A stretch of 64,000 nucleotides of DNA from Jannaschia rubra (GCF_001403735.1 NZ_CXPG01000021.1:310001-374000), one strand, 5' to 3'; counted from the stretch's first letter, positions 52,597-60,850 are shown. Made by a program: numbers and translations. Notes: generated by a model from the letters alone, not told the origin.

Positions 52597-52923
52597 ATGC
52601 GCAGCACCCTGTTCACGCGCCTCGTCCTGTTCCTCGTCGCGATCTGCGGCTGGGCCGTCATCTTCTTCGGCGGCTGGATCGCCTGGCGGGGCCTCTTCCT
52701 CTATGCCCGCGACCCGGTGCTGATGGGCACGGGCGGGGGGCTCGCCATCGGCGGGCTGCTGGTCGTGGCCCTGACGCTGGCCGCGCGGATGCAGGTGACG
52801 ACGGCCGAGAACACCACCGCCATCCTCGAACGCCTCGACCGGCTGGCCGCCGCGCCCCCGCGCGGCAGGGCGTCCGCCGCCGCGCCCAGACCCACGCTGC
52901 CCGGCGCCCGGCGCGACCCCTGA
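52597..52923 (+). CDS. small inner-membrane protein of unknown function
   Basis: 108 residues from ATG 52597. Two membrane helices are evident (FTRLVLFLVAICGWAVIFFGGWIAWRGLFLY and LMGTGGGLAIGGLLVVALTLAA), then a short amphipathic helix (ENTTAILERLDRLAAA) and an Arg/Pro-rich cytoplasmic tail. No family recognised. It lies between the rpsI terminator and the polyamine-type transporter, with 45 bp to the latter. An upstream frame extension to 52561 is unlikely because it overlaps the terminator. Confidence 0.65.
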   Translation: MRSTLFTRLVLFLVAICGWAVIFFGGWIAWRGLFLYARDPVLMGTGGGLAIGGLLVVALTLAARMQVTTAENTTAILERLDRLAAAPPRGRASAAAPRPTLPGARRDP

Positions 52924-52968
52924 CGCGCCCGCAGACCGCTTGCACCGGGCGGGCCTTTCGGGTTTTCT

Positions 52969-53880
52969 GTGCGCCTGCAACCGGGGGTGTCGTTGGATCA
53001 GGAAACCAAACGCGGGCTGACGCTGATCGCGCCCCCGCTGCTCTATGCGCTGGCGCTTCTGGCCGGGCCGCTTCTGGCGATCTTCCTGTTCAGCTTCTGG
53101 ACGCAGGATTACCTGACCATCGACCGAACGCCTACGCTCGCCAACTATGCCGAGGCGCTGACCGACCCGATCTATCGCACCATCATGCTGCGCAGCCTGT
53201 GGATCAGCGGAGCGGTCACGATCGCCACCGTGGTGCTGGCCTTCCCCGTCGCCTATTACGTCAGCTTCCGCGTCGCCCCGTCGCGCAAGTCGCTGTGGCT
53301 GTTCCTCATCACCATTCCGTTCTGGACGAGCTATCTGCTGCGGATCTTCCTGTGGAAGGTGATCCTGGGCTACAACGGCGTCATCAACTCGCTGCTGGAA
53401 CCCATCAACCCCTGGATCGTGGCCCTGGGCCAGCGGCTGGGTCTGGAATGGGACGGTCTTGCTGCCCCCCTTTACAGCCCCGAGGCCGTAATCATCACCC
53501 TGTCGCACGCCTTCGCGCCCTTCGCGATCCTGCCGATCTTCGTCGCACTGGAAAAGATCGACCGAAACCTGCTGGAGGCCGCCCGCGACCTGGGCGAGAA
53601 CGCCGTCACCACCTTCTTTCGCGTGACCCTGCCGCTCGCCATGCCGGGGGTGGTCGCGGCCCTGCTGATCGTGTTCATCCCCACGGTGGGGGACTACGTC
53701 ACGCCTGCGCTGGTGGGGGGGCCGAACGGGCTGATGATCGCCAACATGATCCAGACGCAGTTCCTTGGCCTCAACAACGCGCCCATGGGGGCCACGTTGG
53801 CGGTGGTCGCCATGGTGCTGGTCACGATCATCGCGCTCGCCACCGTCGCGTTGGCGCGGCGGCTGTCTGGGGGTCGCTGA
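52969..53880 (+). CDS. spermidine/putrescine-type ABC permease (PotB-like)
   Basis: 303 residues, six helices. The EAA loop is NLLEAARDLGENAVTTFFRVTLPLAMPG near residue 202, followed by VFIPTVGDYVTPALVGGPNG, which is characteristic of PotB/PotH. Start uncertain: GTG 52969 or GTG 52987 six codons on; both lack a strong ribosome-binding site. It is the first of three transporter genes. No PotD/PotF-type binding protein is adjacent, so it must be supplied elsewhere. Confidence 0.88.
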   Translation: MRLQPGVSLDQETKRGLTLIAPPLLYALALLAGPLLAIFLFSFWTQDYLTIDRTPTLANYAEALTDPIYRTIMLRSLWISGAVTIATVVLAFPVAYYVSFRVAPSRKSLWLFLITIPFWTSYLLRIFLWKVILGYNGVINSLLEPINPWIVALGQRLGLEWDGLAAPLYSPEAVIITLSHAFAPFAILPIFVALEKIDRNLLEAARDLGENAVTTFFRVTLPLAMPGVVAALLIVFIPTVGDYVTPALVGGPNGLMIANMIQTQFLGLNNAPMGATLAVVAMVLVTIIALATVALARRLSGGR

Positions 53881-53881
53881 G

Positions 53882-54679
53882 ATGCTGCGCGTCTATGTCA
53901 TCGCCTTCCTTGCGTTCCTCTATGCGCCCATCGTCCTGCTGCCGCTGTTTGCCTTCAACGACAGCACGGTCATCGCCTTCCCGCTGAGCGGGGTCACGAC
54001 CAAATGGTTCGCCGAACTCTGGACCAACAAGGAACTGCACAAGGCGCTGGGCAACTCGCTGTTCGTGGCGGGTATCTCCTCGGTGCTGGCGGTGGTCCTG
54101 GGGCTGGCGGCGGCGCGGGCCAACGTTCGTTACCGCTTTCCCGGCAAGGCGGCGGCGCTCGGTCTCATCATGCTGCCCCTCGTCCTGCCCGAGATCATCG
54201 TCGCCACCTCGCTTCTGGTCGTGGCGGTGCGCTTCTTCGGCTGGAACCTGTCGCTCTGGACGGTGATCGCAGCGCATGTGCTGATCTGCACGCCCTTCGC
54301 CATCGCTATCCTGAACGCCAGCTTCCAGTCCCTCGACCCGTCGATGGAGGAGGCGTCCATCGACTTGGGCGAGACCCGCCTGTCGACCTTCCGCCTCGTG
54401 ACGCTGCCGCTCGTGATGCCCGGCATCGTCGCCGCGCTGTTGATTTCCTTCACGATCTCGCTCGACGAATTCATCATCGCCTTCTTCCTGACCGGCAGCG
54501 ACCCGACCCTGCCGGTCTACATCTGGTCGCTCCTGCGCTTTCCCCGGCTCATTCCGGTGGTGATGGCGCTGGGGACGATCCTCGTCATCATCTCGATCCT
54601 GATGCTGACCTTCGCCGAATGGAACCGTCGCCGGGGCCTCGCCCGCGCGGGCGTCAAAGATACCGGAGGATTCCTGTGA
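53882..54679 (+). CDS. spermidine/putrescine-type ABC permease (PotC-like)
   Basis: 265 residues, six helices. The EAA loop is MEEASIDLGETRLSTFRLVTLPLVMPG near residue 159; DEFIIAFFLTGSDPTLPVYIWSLLRF near 197 is the PotC/PotI signature. Starts 1 bp after the PotB-like stop; ends with a GTGA overlap with the ATPase. Heterodimer partner of the preceding permease. Confidence 0.9.
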   Translation: MLRVYVIAFLAFLYAPIVLLPLFAFNDSTVIAFPLSGVTTKWFAELWTNKELHKALGNSLFVAGISSVLAVVLGLAAARANVRYRFPGKAAALGLIMLPLVLPEIIVATSLLVVAVRFFGWNLSLWTVIAAHVLICTPFAIAILNASFQSLDPSMEEASIDLGETRLSTFRLVTLPLVMPGIVAALLISFTISLDEFIIAFFLTGSDPTLPVYIWSLLRFPRLIPVVMALGTILVIISILMLTFAEWNRRRGLARAGVKDTGGFL

Positions 54680-55749
54680 CGGAACCGCTCATCCGCCTTC
54701 AGGGCATCCAGAAGTACTACGGCGACTATCACGCACTGCGCGGCGTCGACCTCGACATCCGCGCGGGGGAGTTCTTCTCGCTGCTCGGCCCGTCGGGCTG
54801 CGGCAAGACCACGCTCCTGCGCGTGATCGCGGGGTTCGAGGGGGTGACCGAAGGCACCGTGATGATCGGCGGCACCGACATGACCCGCCTCTCCCCCAAC
54901 CGGCGGCCCACCAACATGGTGTTCCAGTCCTACGCCATCTTCCCGCATCTCACCGTCGCGCAGAACGTGGGCTTCGGCCTGCGCAAACGCTCCGACCTGA
55001 ACCGTCAGGCCAAGGACACGCTGGTCGATGACGCGCTCGACATGGTCGGGCTCGACGGCTACGGCAAACGCGCCGCGCACGCGCTGTCCGGCGGGCAGCG
55101 GCAGCGTGTGGCGCTGGCTCGCGCGCTCGTTTTGCGGCCCAAGGTGCTGCTGCTGGACGAGCCCCTCTCCGCGCTCGATCGCAAGATGCGCGAACAGATG
55201 CAGGTCGAGCTGATCCGCCTGCAACGGCAGGTCGGCATCACCTTCATCCTCGTCACCCACGACCAGGAGGAGGCGCTGGTCATGTCCGACCGCATCGCCG
55301 TCATGTTCGAGGGCGAGATCGCGCAACTGGCCGAGGCCGAGGCGCTCTATCGCCGCCCCGTGTCCCGCCGGGTGGCCGAGTTCATCGGCGTGATGAACTT
55401 CCTGCCCGCGACCGTCGACGGCGACGTGGTCGATGCCGCGGGGCTGGGCAAGATGGTCGTGCAGGACCTGCAATCGACGGCCACCACCGCGGGCGACCCG
55501 ATGGTGGGCTTCCGCCCGGAAACCGCGACGCTTCTGTTCCCCGGCCAGCAGACCGAGGGCCGCGTTGCCGAAGGCCGCGTGGTCGAGGTCGTCTATTATG
55601 GCGACATGACCTATTACGACGTGACGCTGGACGGCGCGGAAAAGCCCGTCCGCATCTCCATGCGGAACGTCTTTGGCCGCCCCGTTCTCGACATCGGCAC
55701 CCAGGCGCGGCTGGCCTGGTCGCCGGGCGCGATCACCCTGTTCCGGTGA
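54676..55749 (+). CDS. spermidine/putrescine-type ABC ATPase (PotA-like)
   Basis: 357 residues. Walker A is GPSGCGKTT near residue 39, the signature [15 protein letters not shown] near 137, and Walker B VLLLDEPLSALD near 159. The C-terminal TOBE_2 domain (about residues 285-357; FRPETATLL, VRISMRNVFG) is typical of PotA/PotG. GTG start at 54676 overlapping the permease stop, with GGAGG upstream. Another GTGA overlap links it to the EamA gene. Confidence 0.9.
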   Translation: MTEPLIRLQGIQKYYGDYHALRGVDLDIRAGEFFSLLGPSGCGKTTLLRVIAGFEGVTEGTVMIGGTDMTRLSPNRRPTNMVFQSYAIFPHLTVAQNVGFGLRKRSDLNRQAKDTLVDDALDMVGLDGYGKRAAHALSGGQRQRVALARALVLRPKVLLLDEPLSALDRKMREQMQVELIRLQRQVGITFILVTHDQEEALVMSDRIAVMFEGEIAQLAEAEALYRRPVSRRVAEFIGVMNFLPATVDGDVVDAAGLGKMVVQDLQSTATTAGDPMVGFRPETATLLFPGQQTEGRVAEGRVVEVVYYGDMTYYDVTLDGAEKPVRISMRNVFGRPVLDIGTQARLAWSPGAITLFR

Positions 55750-56594
55750 CGCTCGGCGTCTTCCTTGCCGTCCTCGGTGCCGCAGCGCTCCATGCGACTT
55801 GGAACGCCATGGTCAAGCACGACGGCGACAAGCTCATGGCCATGTCGGGCGTCATGCTGGGCCACATCCCCGTCGCCCTGCTCTGCCTGCCCTTCGTGCC
55901 CATTCCCGCCGCCGAATCGTTGCCCTGGATGGTTGCCGGAATGGCGCTGCACTTCGGCTATCAGATGTTCCTCGTGAACTCCTATCGCATCGGCGATCTC
56001 ACGCAGGTCTATCCCATCGCCCGCGGCTCTGCCCCGCTGATCGTCGCGGCCATCTCCATCGTCTTCCTAGGCGTCGATCTTGCGCCCGTCGAACTCCTTG
56101 CGGTCCTCGTGATCGGCGCGGGCATCCTGAGCCTGGGCCTCACCCGCCGCGCCGACGGTTTGCGAAACGGCCGCGCCGCCGTCCTCGCTCTCGTCACCGG
56201 CACGTTCATCGCGGGCTATTCGCTGGTGGACGGCACCGGCGCCCGCGCGGCGGGAACGGCGGTCGGCTATTACGCCTGGCTGGCGCTGGGCAACGCCGCG
56301 ATGCTGTCCATCTACCTTGCCCTCCGTTCGCCGGGCACGTTCCGCGACCTCGCAACCCATGGCCGCCGCGTCTTCTGGATCGGCGGCACCGCGTCGTTCG
56401 TGGCTTATGCCATCGTCACCTGGGCCTTCACGCAGGCGCCCATCGCCCTCGTGACCGCGCTGCGCGAAACCTCCATCGTCTTCGCCCTCGTCATCGGCAT
56501 CACCGTCCTGCGCGAGCCGCTGAACCTCGCCAAGGTCGCCTCGACCATGACGACGCTTCTGGGCGTCGCGCTGTTGCGCTGGGTCCGCAGCTGA
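55746..56594 (+). CDS. EamA/DMT-family transporter (second paralog)
   Basis: 282 residues, about ten helices in two EamA repeats. Typical segments are AALHATWNAMVKHDGDKL near the start, QVYPIARGSAPLIVA near 92, and the terminal ALRETSIVFALVIGITVLREPLNLAKV. GTG start overlapping the PotA-like stop. Its position at the end of a polyamine-type import operon is odd for an exporter; it may export a related metabolite. It resembles the EamA protein at 21200-22096 in the last 40 residues but is otherwise distinct. Confidence 0.88.
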   Translation: MTLGVFLAVLGAAALHATWNAMVKHDGDKLMAMSGVMLGHIPVALLCLPFVPIPAAESLPWMVAGMALHFGYQMFLVNSYRIGDLTQVYPIARGSAPLIVAAISIVFLGVDLAPVELLAVLVIGAGILSLGLTRRADGLRNGRAAVLALVTGTFIAGYSLVDGTGARAAGTAVGYYAWLALGNAAMLSIYLALRSPGTFRDLATHGRRVFWIGGTASFVAYAIVTWAFTQAPIALVTALRETSIVFALVIGITVLREPLNLAKVASTMTTLLGVALLRWVRS

Positions 56595-56674
56595 CGCAAG
56601 GATCGCTCCGGCGACGCTTGAACCCGGCGATCCCCCGCGCCACCATGACCCGATCCCCGCCGCCGGAGCCCGCC

Positions 56675-57136
56675 ATGCGCCTTGCCCCCCTTCTCCTCGT
56701 GCTGCTGCTGTCGCCCGTGGGCGCGCTGGCGCAGACCCTCTATGTAAAGCAGACCGAGGAGGGGTATCTGAACCTCCGCTCCGGCCCTGGCACGGTTCAC
56801 GACGTGCTGCTGCGCCTGTCGCCGGGCGACCGCGTCGACATAGAGGAGACGCTGGGCATCTGGGCCCACGTCCGCCTGCCTTCGGGTCAGCGTGGGTGGG
56901 TGTCGTCCAGCTATCTCGAACGCGGCGCGGCCGAGGTACCGGCGATCCGCTTCGTCGCCCCCACGACCGTGGGCTACCTGAACCTGCGCGCGGGTCCCGG
57001 CACCGGCCATGCGGTGCTGCGGCGAATGTATCCGGGCGACCGCCTCGCCCCGTTGGAGCGTCGCGGCGACTGGCTCCGCGTCCGCCACGTCTCGGGCGCG
57101 GTGGGATGGGCGCATGGCGACTACATCACCGGCTGA
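56675..57136 (+). CDS. exported protein with two bacterial SH3 (SH3b) domains
   Basis: 153 residues. The signal peptide is MRLAPLLLVLLLSPVGALAQ. Two SH3_3 repeats follow: residues about 22-80 (GYLNLRSGPGTVHDVLLRLSPGDRVDIEET...GWVSSSYL) and 93-152 (GYLNLRAGPGTGHAVLRRMYPGDRLAPLERRGDWLRVRHVSGAVGWAHGDYI). Such proteins bind peptidoglycan or act as adaptors. ATG 56675 behind GGAG; an in-frame ATG at 56645 is possible. Last recognisable core gene before the insertion-sequence region. Confidence 0.85.
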   Translation: MRLAPLLLVLLLSPVGALAQTLYVKQTEEGYLNLRSGPGTVHDVLLRLSPGDRVDIEETLGIWAHVRLPSGQRGWVSSSYLERGAAEVPAIRFVAPTTVGYLNLRAGPGTGHAVLRRMYPGDRLAPLERRGDWLRVRHVSGAVGWAHGDYITG

Positions 57137-57591
57137 CCTGTCATCCCTTCCTTGACCGCTCCGACCCAGAACATCCCGGCGCGCGCACGGCAGGGCCACC
57201 AAGGCCCCGCGACCCCGGAAAGACGGATCGGACGGCCCCCCGGGGGTCGCCCCGTTCGCCCGCCGGCACATCCACGGGTCATCCTCAGTGGCCAGAACGA
57301 CCGGGCCTCGGCCCGGCAGCGGGGTCGGTCCGTCAAACCACCGACGCGGCGCCGCGACCGGGCTTTTCAACAGGCGATGCGAGGCACCGCTGCGAGAGGG
57401 TTTTCCGTTGGCGGGGGGAGGCTTGGGGATGGCCGCAATGTTGGCTGTAGGTTGGCAAGGCTTTCGTGCGATCAGCGGAGCGGGCTGTTGGAGCGCGACA
57501 AATTGGGCGCTCAAGTCACTCGTACATCGGTCCGGTGACGGCCCTTAGCTGCCGTTTGCGCCAAGCGCGGCGCAGGATCAGTGTCAGTTTA
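57137..57591. other. 455-bp stretch without a recognised gene, left of the IS cluster
   Basis: No convincing gene. An 8-bp inverted repeat GCGACCCC/GGGGTCGC (57209-57216 and 57243-57250) could be a terminator-like hairpin after the SH3 gene. The second half is less GC-rich than the core and has several short frames without ribosome-binding sites. It ends at the TA that flanks the IS5-type element. Confidence 0.5.
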
Positions 57592-58437
57592 GGCTCTAGA
57601 CCCATTGATTCACTTGCCGACCCTTCAACTCATTGTTTCACTGGCGGCATCGAGGGGGTGCTGCCAAGACTGAGATGTTTTTGCTATCCAACACCCAGAT
57701 GGCACGGATTTCGCAATTCTTTCCGCTCGCGCACGGGTTGGTGCGCGCCGATGATCGTCGGGTGATCAGCGGCATCATCTTCGTGATCCGCAATGGTCCG
57801 AAGCGGCGCGACGTTCCCATGAGCTACGGGCCTCACAAGGCGATCCAGAACCGCTTCATCCGCTGGAGCGAGATGGGTGTGTTCGGACGCATCTTCGTCG
57901 AGCTTGCCAAGGGTGGCGGTGGGACTGAGGAAACCATGATCGACGCGACGCACCTCAAGGCGCACCGGACGGCGGCCAGTCTGCTCAAAAAGGGGCTCTT
58001 CCCAAGCATATCGGACGCACGAAAGGCGGCTTGAACTCAAAGCTGCATACTGTCTGCGACAGCGAGGGGCGGCCGCGCACTCTGCTTCTGACCGCAGTCC
58101 AGGTCAGTGATTACACCGGCGCTGCGGCCCTGCTGTCGTCGCTGCCACCGGCCAAAGCGCTCTTGGCGGACAAGGGCCATGACGCCGACCGGTTCCGCGA
58201 CGCCCTTGCCGAGCGCAAAGTGGTTGCCTGCATCCCATCGAAATTACAACGAAAAATCCATATACCTAATGACAAGGCACTTTACCGCAACCGCCGCAAG
58301 CTCGAAAACATGTTCGGCAAGCTGAAGGATTGGCGACGTATCCACACCCGTTACGACCGCTGCGCCCACACCTTCATGTCCGCTATCGCCATCGTGGCCA
58401 TCGTCATCTTCTGGATACGATCAACGAGTCCTGAGCC
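57592..58437 (+). mobile_element. IS5-family (IS427-type) insertion sequence
   Basis: 846 bp with imperfect terminal inverted repeats: the left end GGCTCTAGACCCATTGAT and the reverse of the right end GGCTCAGGACTCGTTGAT match at 13 of 18 positions. TA dinucleotides flank both ends (57590-57591 and 58438-58439), the usual target duplication of this group. It holds two overlapping frames, orfA and orfB. The left flank is chromosomal-looking, while the right flank is the end of an IS481-type transposase, so one side has probably been rearranged. Confidence 0.8.
57675..58034 (+). CDS. IS5-type transposase, N-terminal part (orfA)
   Basis: 119 residues from ATG 57675 (MFLLSNTQMARISQFFPLAHG). The IS5/IS427 pattern DDRRVISGIIFVIRNG, then YGPHKAIQNRFIRWSEMGVF, and the first catalytic Asp in ETMIDATHLKAH are present. 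The frame ends in a diverged tail (SISDARKAA) after LLKKGLFP. The true continuation (KHIGRTKGGLNSKLH) is in the -1 frame. A run A5G4 (CTC AAA AAG GGG) just before could be a slippage site, as in frameshift-expressed IS5 elements. Confidence 0.8.
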   Translation: MFLLSNTQMARISQFFPLAHGLVRADDRRVISGIIFVIRNGPKRRDVPMSYGPHKAIQNRFIRWSEMGVFGRIFVELAKGGGGTEETMIDATHLKAHRTAASLLKKGLFPSISDARKAA

Positions 58438-58480
58438 TAGCACGCAGGCTCAAAACCCTCGGCGGGCTCACGCTCTGTAA
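58031..58480 (+). CDS. IS5-type transposase, C-terminal part (orfB), runs past the element end
   Basis: The frame encodes NSKLHTVCDSEGRPRTLLLTAVQVSDYTGA, the second catalytic Asp in LLADKGHDADRFRDAL, and the Glu in RRKLENMFGKLKDWRRIHTRYDR. Related elements end FWIxES-stop inside the right repeat; here an extra ATACG after TGG removes that stop, so the frame leaves the element and stops at 58480, inside the neighbouring IS66 end. It has no start of its own except a TTG and is probably made only by frameshifting, if at all. Confidence 0.7.
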   Translation: MNSKLHTVCDSEGRPRTLLLTAVQVSDYTGAAALLSSLPPAKALLADKGHDADRFRDALAERKVVACIPSKLQRKIHIPNDKALYRNRRKLENMFGKLKDWRRIHTRYDRCAHTFMSAIAIVAIVIFWIRSTSPEPSTQAQNPRRAHAL

Positions 58481-58561
58481 GCGACGGCTGAACCCCACAT
58501 GGCTTGGCTTGCGCGGTGCTGCGAGATCTTTTTCATCGGCTGATGAGGAGTGCGTTTCGCA

Positions 58562-58759
58562 ATGTGAGCCGAGAATTCGTTTCTCACTTTTCCGGGCGTC
58601 GAGATCTATGCGTCCGGCCGTCGCCGGTGGCCGGATGAGGTGAAGGCGCTGGTGGTCGCCGATACGCTCGAGCCGTGTGCCACGGTGAATGCTGTGGCGG
58701 ATCGTTATGGTGTGCAGCCGAACCAGCTGTCGGCGTGGCGGCAGCTGGCATGGCGGGGC
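58562..58759 (+). pseudogene. IS66 tnpA fragment
   Basis: The TnpA frame opens with ATG-TGA at 58562, so it is dead at codon 2. It then reads GVEIYASGRRRWPDEVKALVV and VADRYGVQPNQLSAWRQLAW, the helix-turn-helix part of IS66 TnpA. After RQLAWRG it jumps straight into the start of TnpB; the C-terminal half of TnpA (about 65 codons) is deleted. Confidence 0.75.
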
Positions 58760-59093
58760 ATGCGGATCATGGTTGCAACCCACGCCGGTGGACTTCAGGA
58801 AGGGGCACGATGGATTGGCGGCGCTTGCGCAGTCGATGCTGGCGGAGGATCCGTTCACCGGCACGATATTCGTGTTCCGCGCCAAACGCGCCGGCCGGCT
58901 GAAGACCCTGTTCTGGGACGGCAGCGGCCTGGTGATGGCTTACAAGCGCCTCGAGGCCGACAGCTTCGCCTGGCCGGCGGTTCGGGATGGCGCCATGACC
59001 TTGGGTCGAACGCAGTTCGAGGCGCTTTTTGCCGGCCTTGACTGGCGTCGGGTTCGGCCTCTGGAGGCCCCGGAGCCAGCCGTGGCAGAGTGA
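58760..59093 (+). pseudogene. IS66 tnpB (Orf2), frameshifted near its start
   Basis: It begins MRIMVATH at 58760. One extra base in ACCCACGCCGGTG shifts the frame; the correct continuation TPVDFRKGHDGLAALAQSM runs in the neighbouring frame to GTIFVFRAKRAGRLKTLFWDGSG and ends at 59093. This is the IS66 TnpB (Orf2) signature. The remaining frame is open and well conserved. Confidence 0.8.
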
Positions 59094-59147
59094 CCCGAAT
59101 GGACGACAAAACGTTCGAATGCAGACGCATCAGGCTATATTGACGAC

Positions 59148-60524
59148 ATGCCCGTCGCCCCGCTTATCGATCTTTCTGCCATCCCCGAAAGCCAGCGTGC
59201 AGCTGTGCCGGCGGTGCTGCACGAACGGGAGGCGCTGCGGGAGATCAATCGCCGGCTGGAGCATCTCATCGCCGAGCTGAACCAGGCCGTGCATGGCAAG
59301 CGCTCCGAGAAGCTGCGCGACGACGAACACCAGCTGGCCTTCGAGGATCTCGAAGCGGCCATAGCCGAGGCGAAGGCCCGACGGGATGCGCAGGCTGCGC
59401 CCCGCACGCCTTCACGCAAGGTTGCTCGCCACAATCGCGGGCATCTTCCGGAAAGCCTGCCGCGGTTCGAGCAGGTGATCGAGCCGGACAGCCTGCTCTG
59501 TCCCTGCGGTTGCGGCGAGATGCACCGCATCGGCGAAGACCGGACCGAGCGGCTGGATATCGTGCCCGCGCAGCTGCGGATAATCGTGACCATTCGGCCG
59601 AAGTCTGCCTGTCGCCGGTGTGCGGAGGGTACAACGCAGGCCCCGGCATCCGCACACTTGACAGAGGGCGGTCTGCCCACCGAGGGCGCCCTCGCGCATG
59701 TGCTGGTCAGCGAGTATGCCGACCACCTTCCGTTATACCGCCAGAGCCAGAGCCAGATCCCGGCCCGGGCGGGGATCGAGCTTCACCGCAGCACGCTGGC
59801 CGACTGGATCGGCACGGCCGCCTTCCCCCCGGCCCCGGGGTCGATCGGCTGGCCGAACACCTGAAGACGTCGACCAAGCTGTTCATGGACGAAACCACTG
59901 CCCCCATGCTCGATCCTGGCAGGGACGGACGAAGACGGGCTATCTCTGGGCCTTGGCGCGCGATGACCGGTCATGGGGCGGGGCAGACCCACCTGGTGTG
60001 GTGCTTACCTACGCGGCCCGACCGTGCGGGCGAGAACGCAAAGCGCATCCTGCAGGGCTTCGACGGCATCCTTCAGTTGGATGGCTACACCCGGCTACAA
60101 CCGACTGACGCGCCCGTCCCCAACAGGCGGCGGTGCACCGCTGGTCGCGGCCTTCGGCGAATGGCTGCAGGCGCAATGCCGCCGCGTATCGATGAAGTCG
60201 CGCCTTGGTCAAAAGCTGGCCTTTATCCACCACCACTGGGACGGGCTGCAGACCTTCCTGCACGATGGCCGGGTCGCAATCGACTTCAACAGCGTCGAGA
60301 ACCTGATCCGGCCGACCGCCCTGACCCGCAAGAACGCACTCTTCGCTGGCCACGACGAGGGCAATCGATCCTGGGCGCGCATTGCGTCCCCGATCGCCAC
60401 CGCAAAGATCAACGACGTCGAACCATTCGCCTACCTCAAGGGAACACTGCAGGCCGTTGCCGCCGCCCATCCGCAGGCAAAGATCGACGATCTGCTGCCA
60501 TGGACCCCCATGCCGTCAAGCTGA
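59148..60524 (+). pseudogene. IS66 transposase tnpC, multiple frameshifts and internal deletion
   Basis: The first 238 codons are intact: leucine-rich N-terminal helix, zinc-finger CPCGCGEM near residue 124, and CRRC near 160. Frame then changes near 59840 (continuing LAEHLKTSTKLFMDETTAPML), near 59925 (TKTGYLWALARDD), near 60020 (RAGENAKRILQGFDGILQLDGY) and near 60085 (GYNRLTRPSPTGGG). About 65 codons between the second catalytic Asp (QLDGY) and the Glu (NSVENLIRP) are missing. All three acidic residues are still readable but never in one frame, so no active product is expected. Confidence 0.85.
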
Positions 60525-60679
60525 AAACACGCGCGGCGCAGACGCCGCTTACCGCGCTTCTGGAGTACATCTGCAAAATCTGGCCGTCAGAGCCGGAAAG
60601 ATCCATCCCCGACCCGATCCACCAAATGCCGGGGCTGAACAGCCAGGCCGCAAGAACGAGGCCTGACCCTAGGTTAGAA

Positions 60680-60850
60680 GGGGACCATGGCGCCGACGAT
60701 CTGCGGGGCGATCTCGGCAACGACGTCACGCACGGCTGGGACGCGGCTGCGAACGTCCTGTTCGGTAGCTCGGGGAGCGACATGATCGACGGCGGCGCCT
60801 GAGATCATCAGATCGACGGGGAGGACGGAAACAAGCTGATCTTCCAAGAC
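60680..60850 (+). pseudogene. RTX (haemolysin-type calcium-binding) repeat remnant
   Basis: The frame reads GDHGADDLRGDLGNDVTHGW, later LFGSSGSDMIDGGA, then a TGA at 60800-60802, and continues in the same frame as DHQIDGEDGNKLIFQD. The GxDxLxGxxGxD periodicity is that of RTX repeats. A GGA-to-TGA change would account for the stop (family pattern GGAGDD). About 57 codons remain, between the IS66 end and non-coding DNA. It is likely the tail of a secreted RTX protein lost by IS activity. Confidence 0.6.

Larger units (their letters stand above)
58477..60552 (+). mobile_element. decayed IS66-family element with both ends
   Basis: 2,076 bp, from GTAAGCGACGGCTGAACCCC (58477) to the inverted copy ending GCTTAC at 60552 (reverse: GTAAGCGGCGTCTGCGCCGC). 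Flanking 8-mers CACGCTCT (58469-58476) and CGCGCTTC (60553-60560) are a diverged target duplication of the size expected for IS66. Complete IS66 elements of this type are about 2.5 kb; the loss is explained by deletions in tnpA and tnpC. Confidence 0.82.
58440..60643 (+). pseudogene. IS481-type transposase 3' remnant, split by IS66
   Basis: 58440-58476 reads ARRLKTLGGLTL and 60553-60643 continues LLEYICKIWPSEPER...DPIHQMPGLN. This resembles the C-terminus of IS481-family transposases (ARRLKTLxGLTPYEYICKxW...). The two parts are separated by the IS66 element. If IS66 and one copy of the 8-bp flanking duplication are removed, the codons join in frame (L-T-L-L-E-Y-I-C). The 5' part of this gene is missing. 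Confidence 0.65.

Noticed and set aside
57288-57548. 86-codon frame before the IS5 element
   Set aside because: No ribosome-binding site, no family, and it lies in degraded DNA with other equally long frames.
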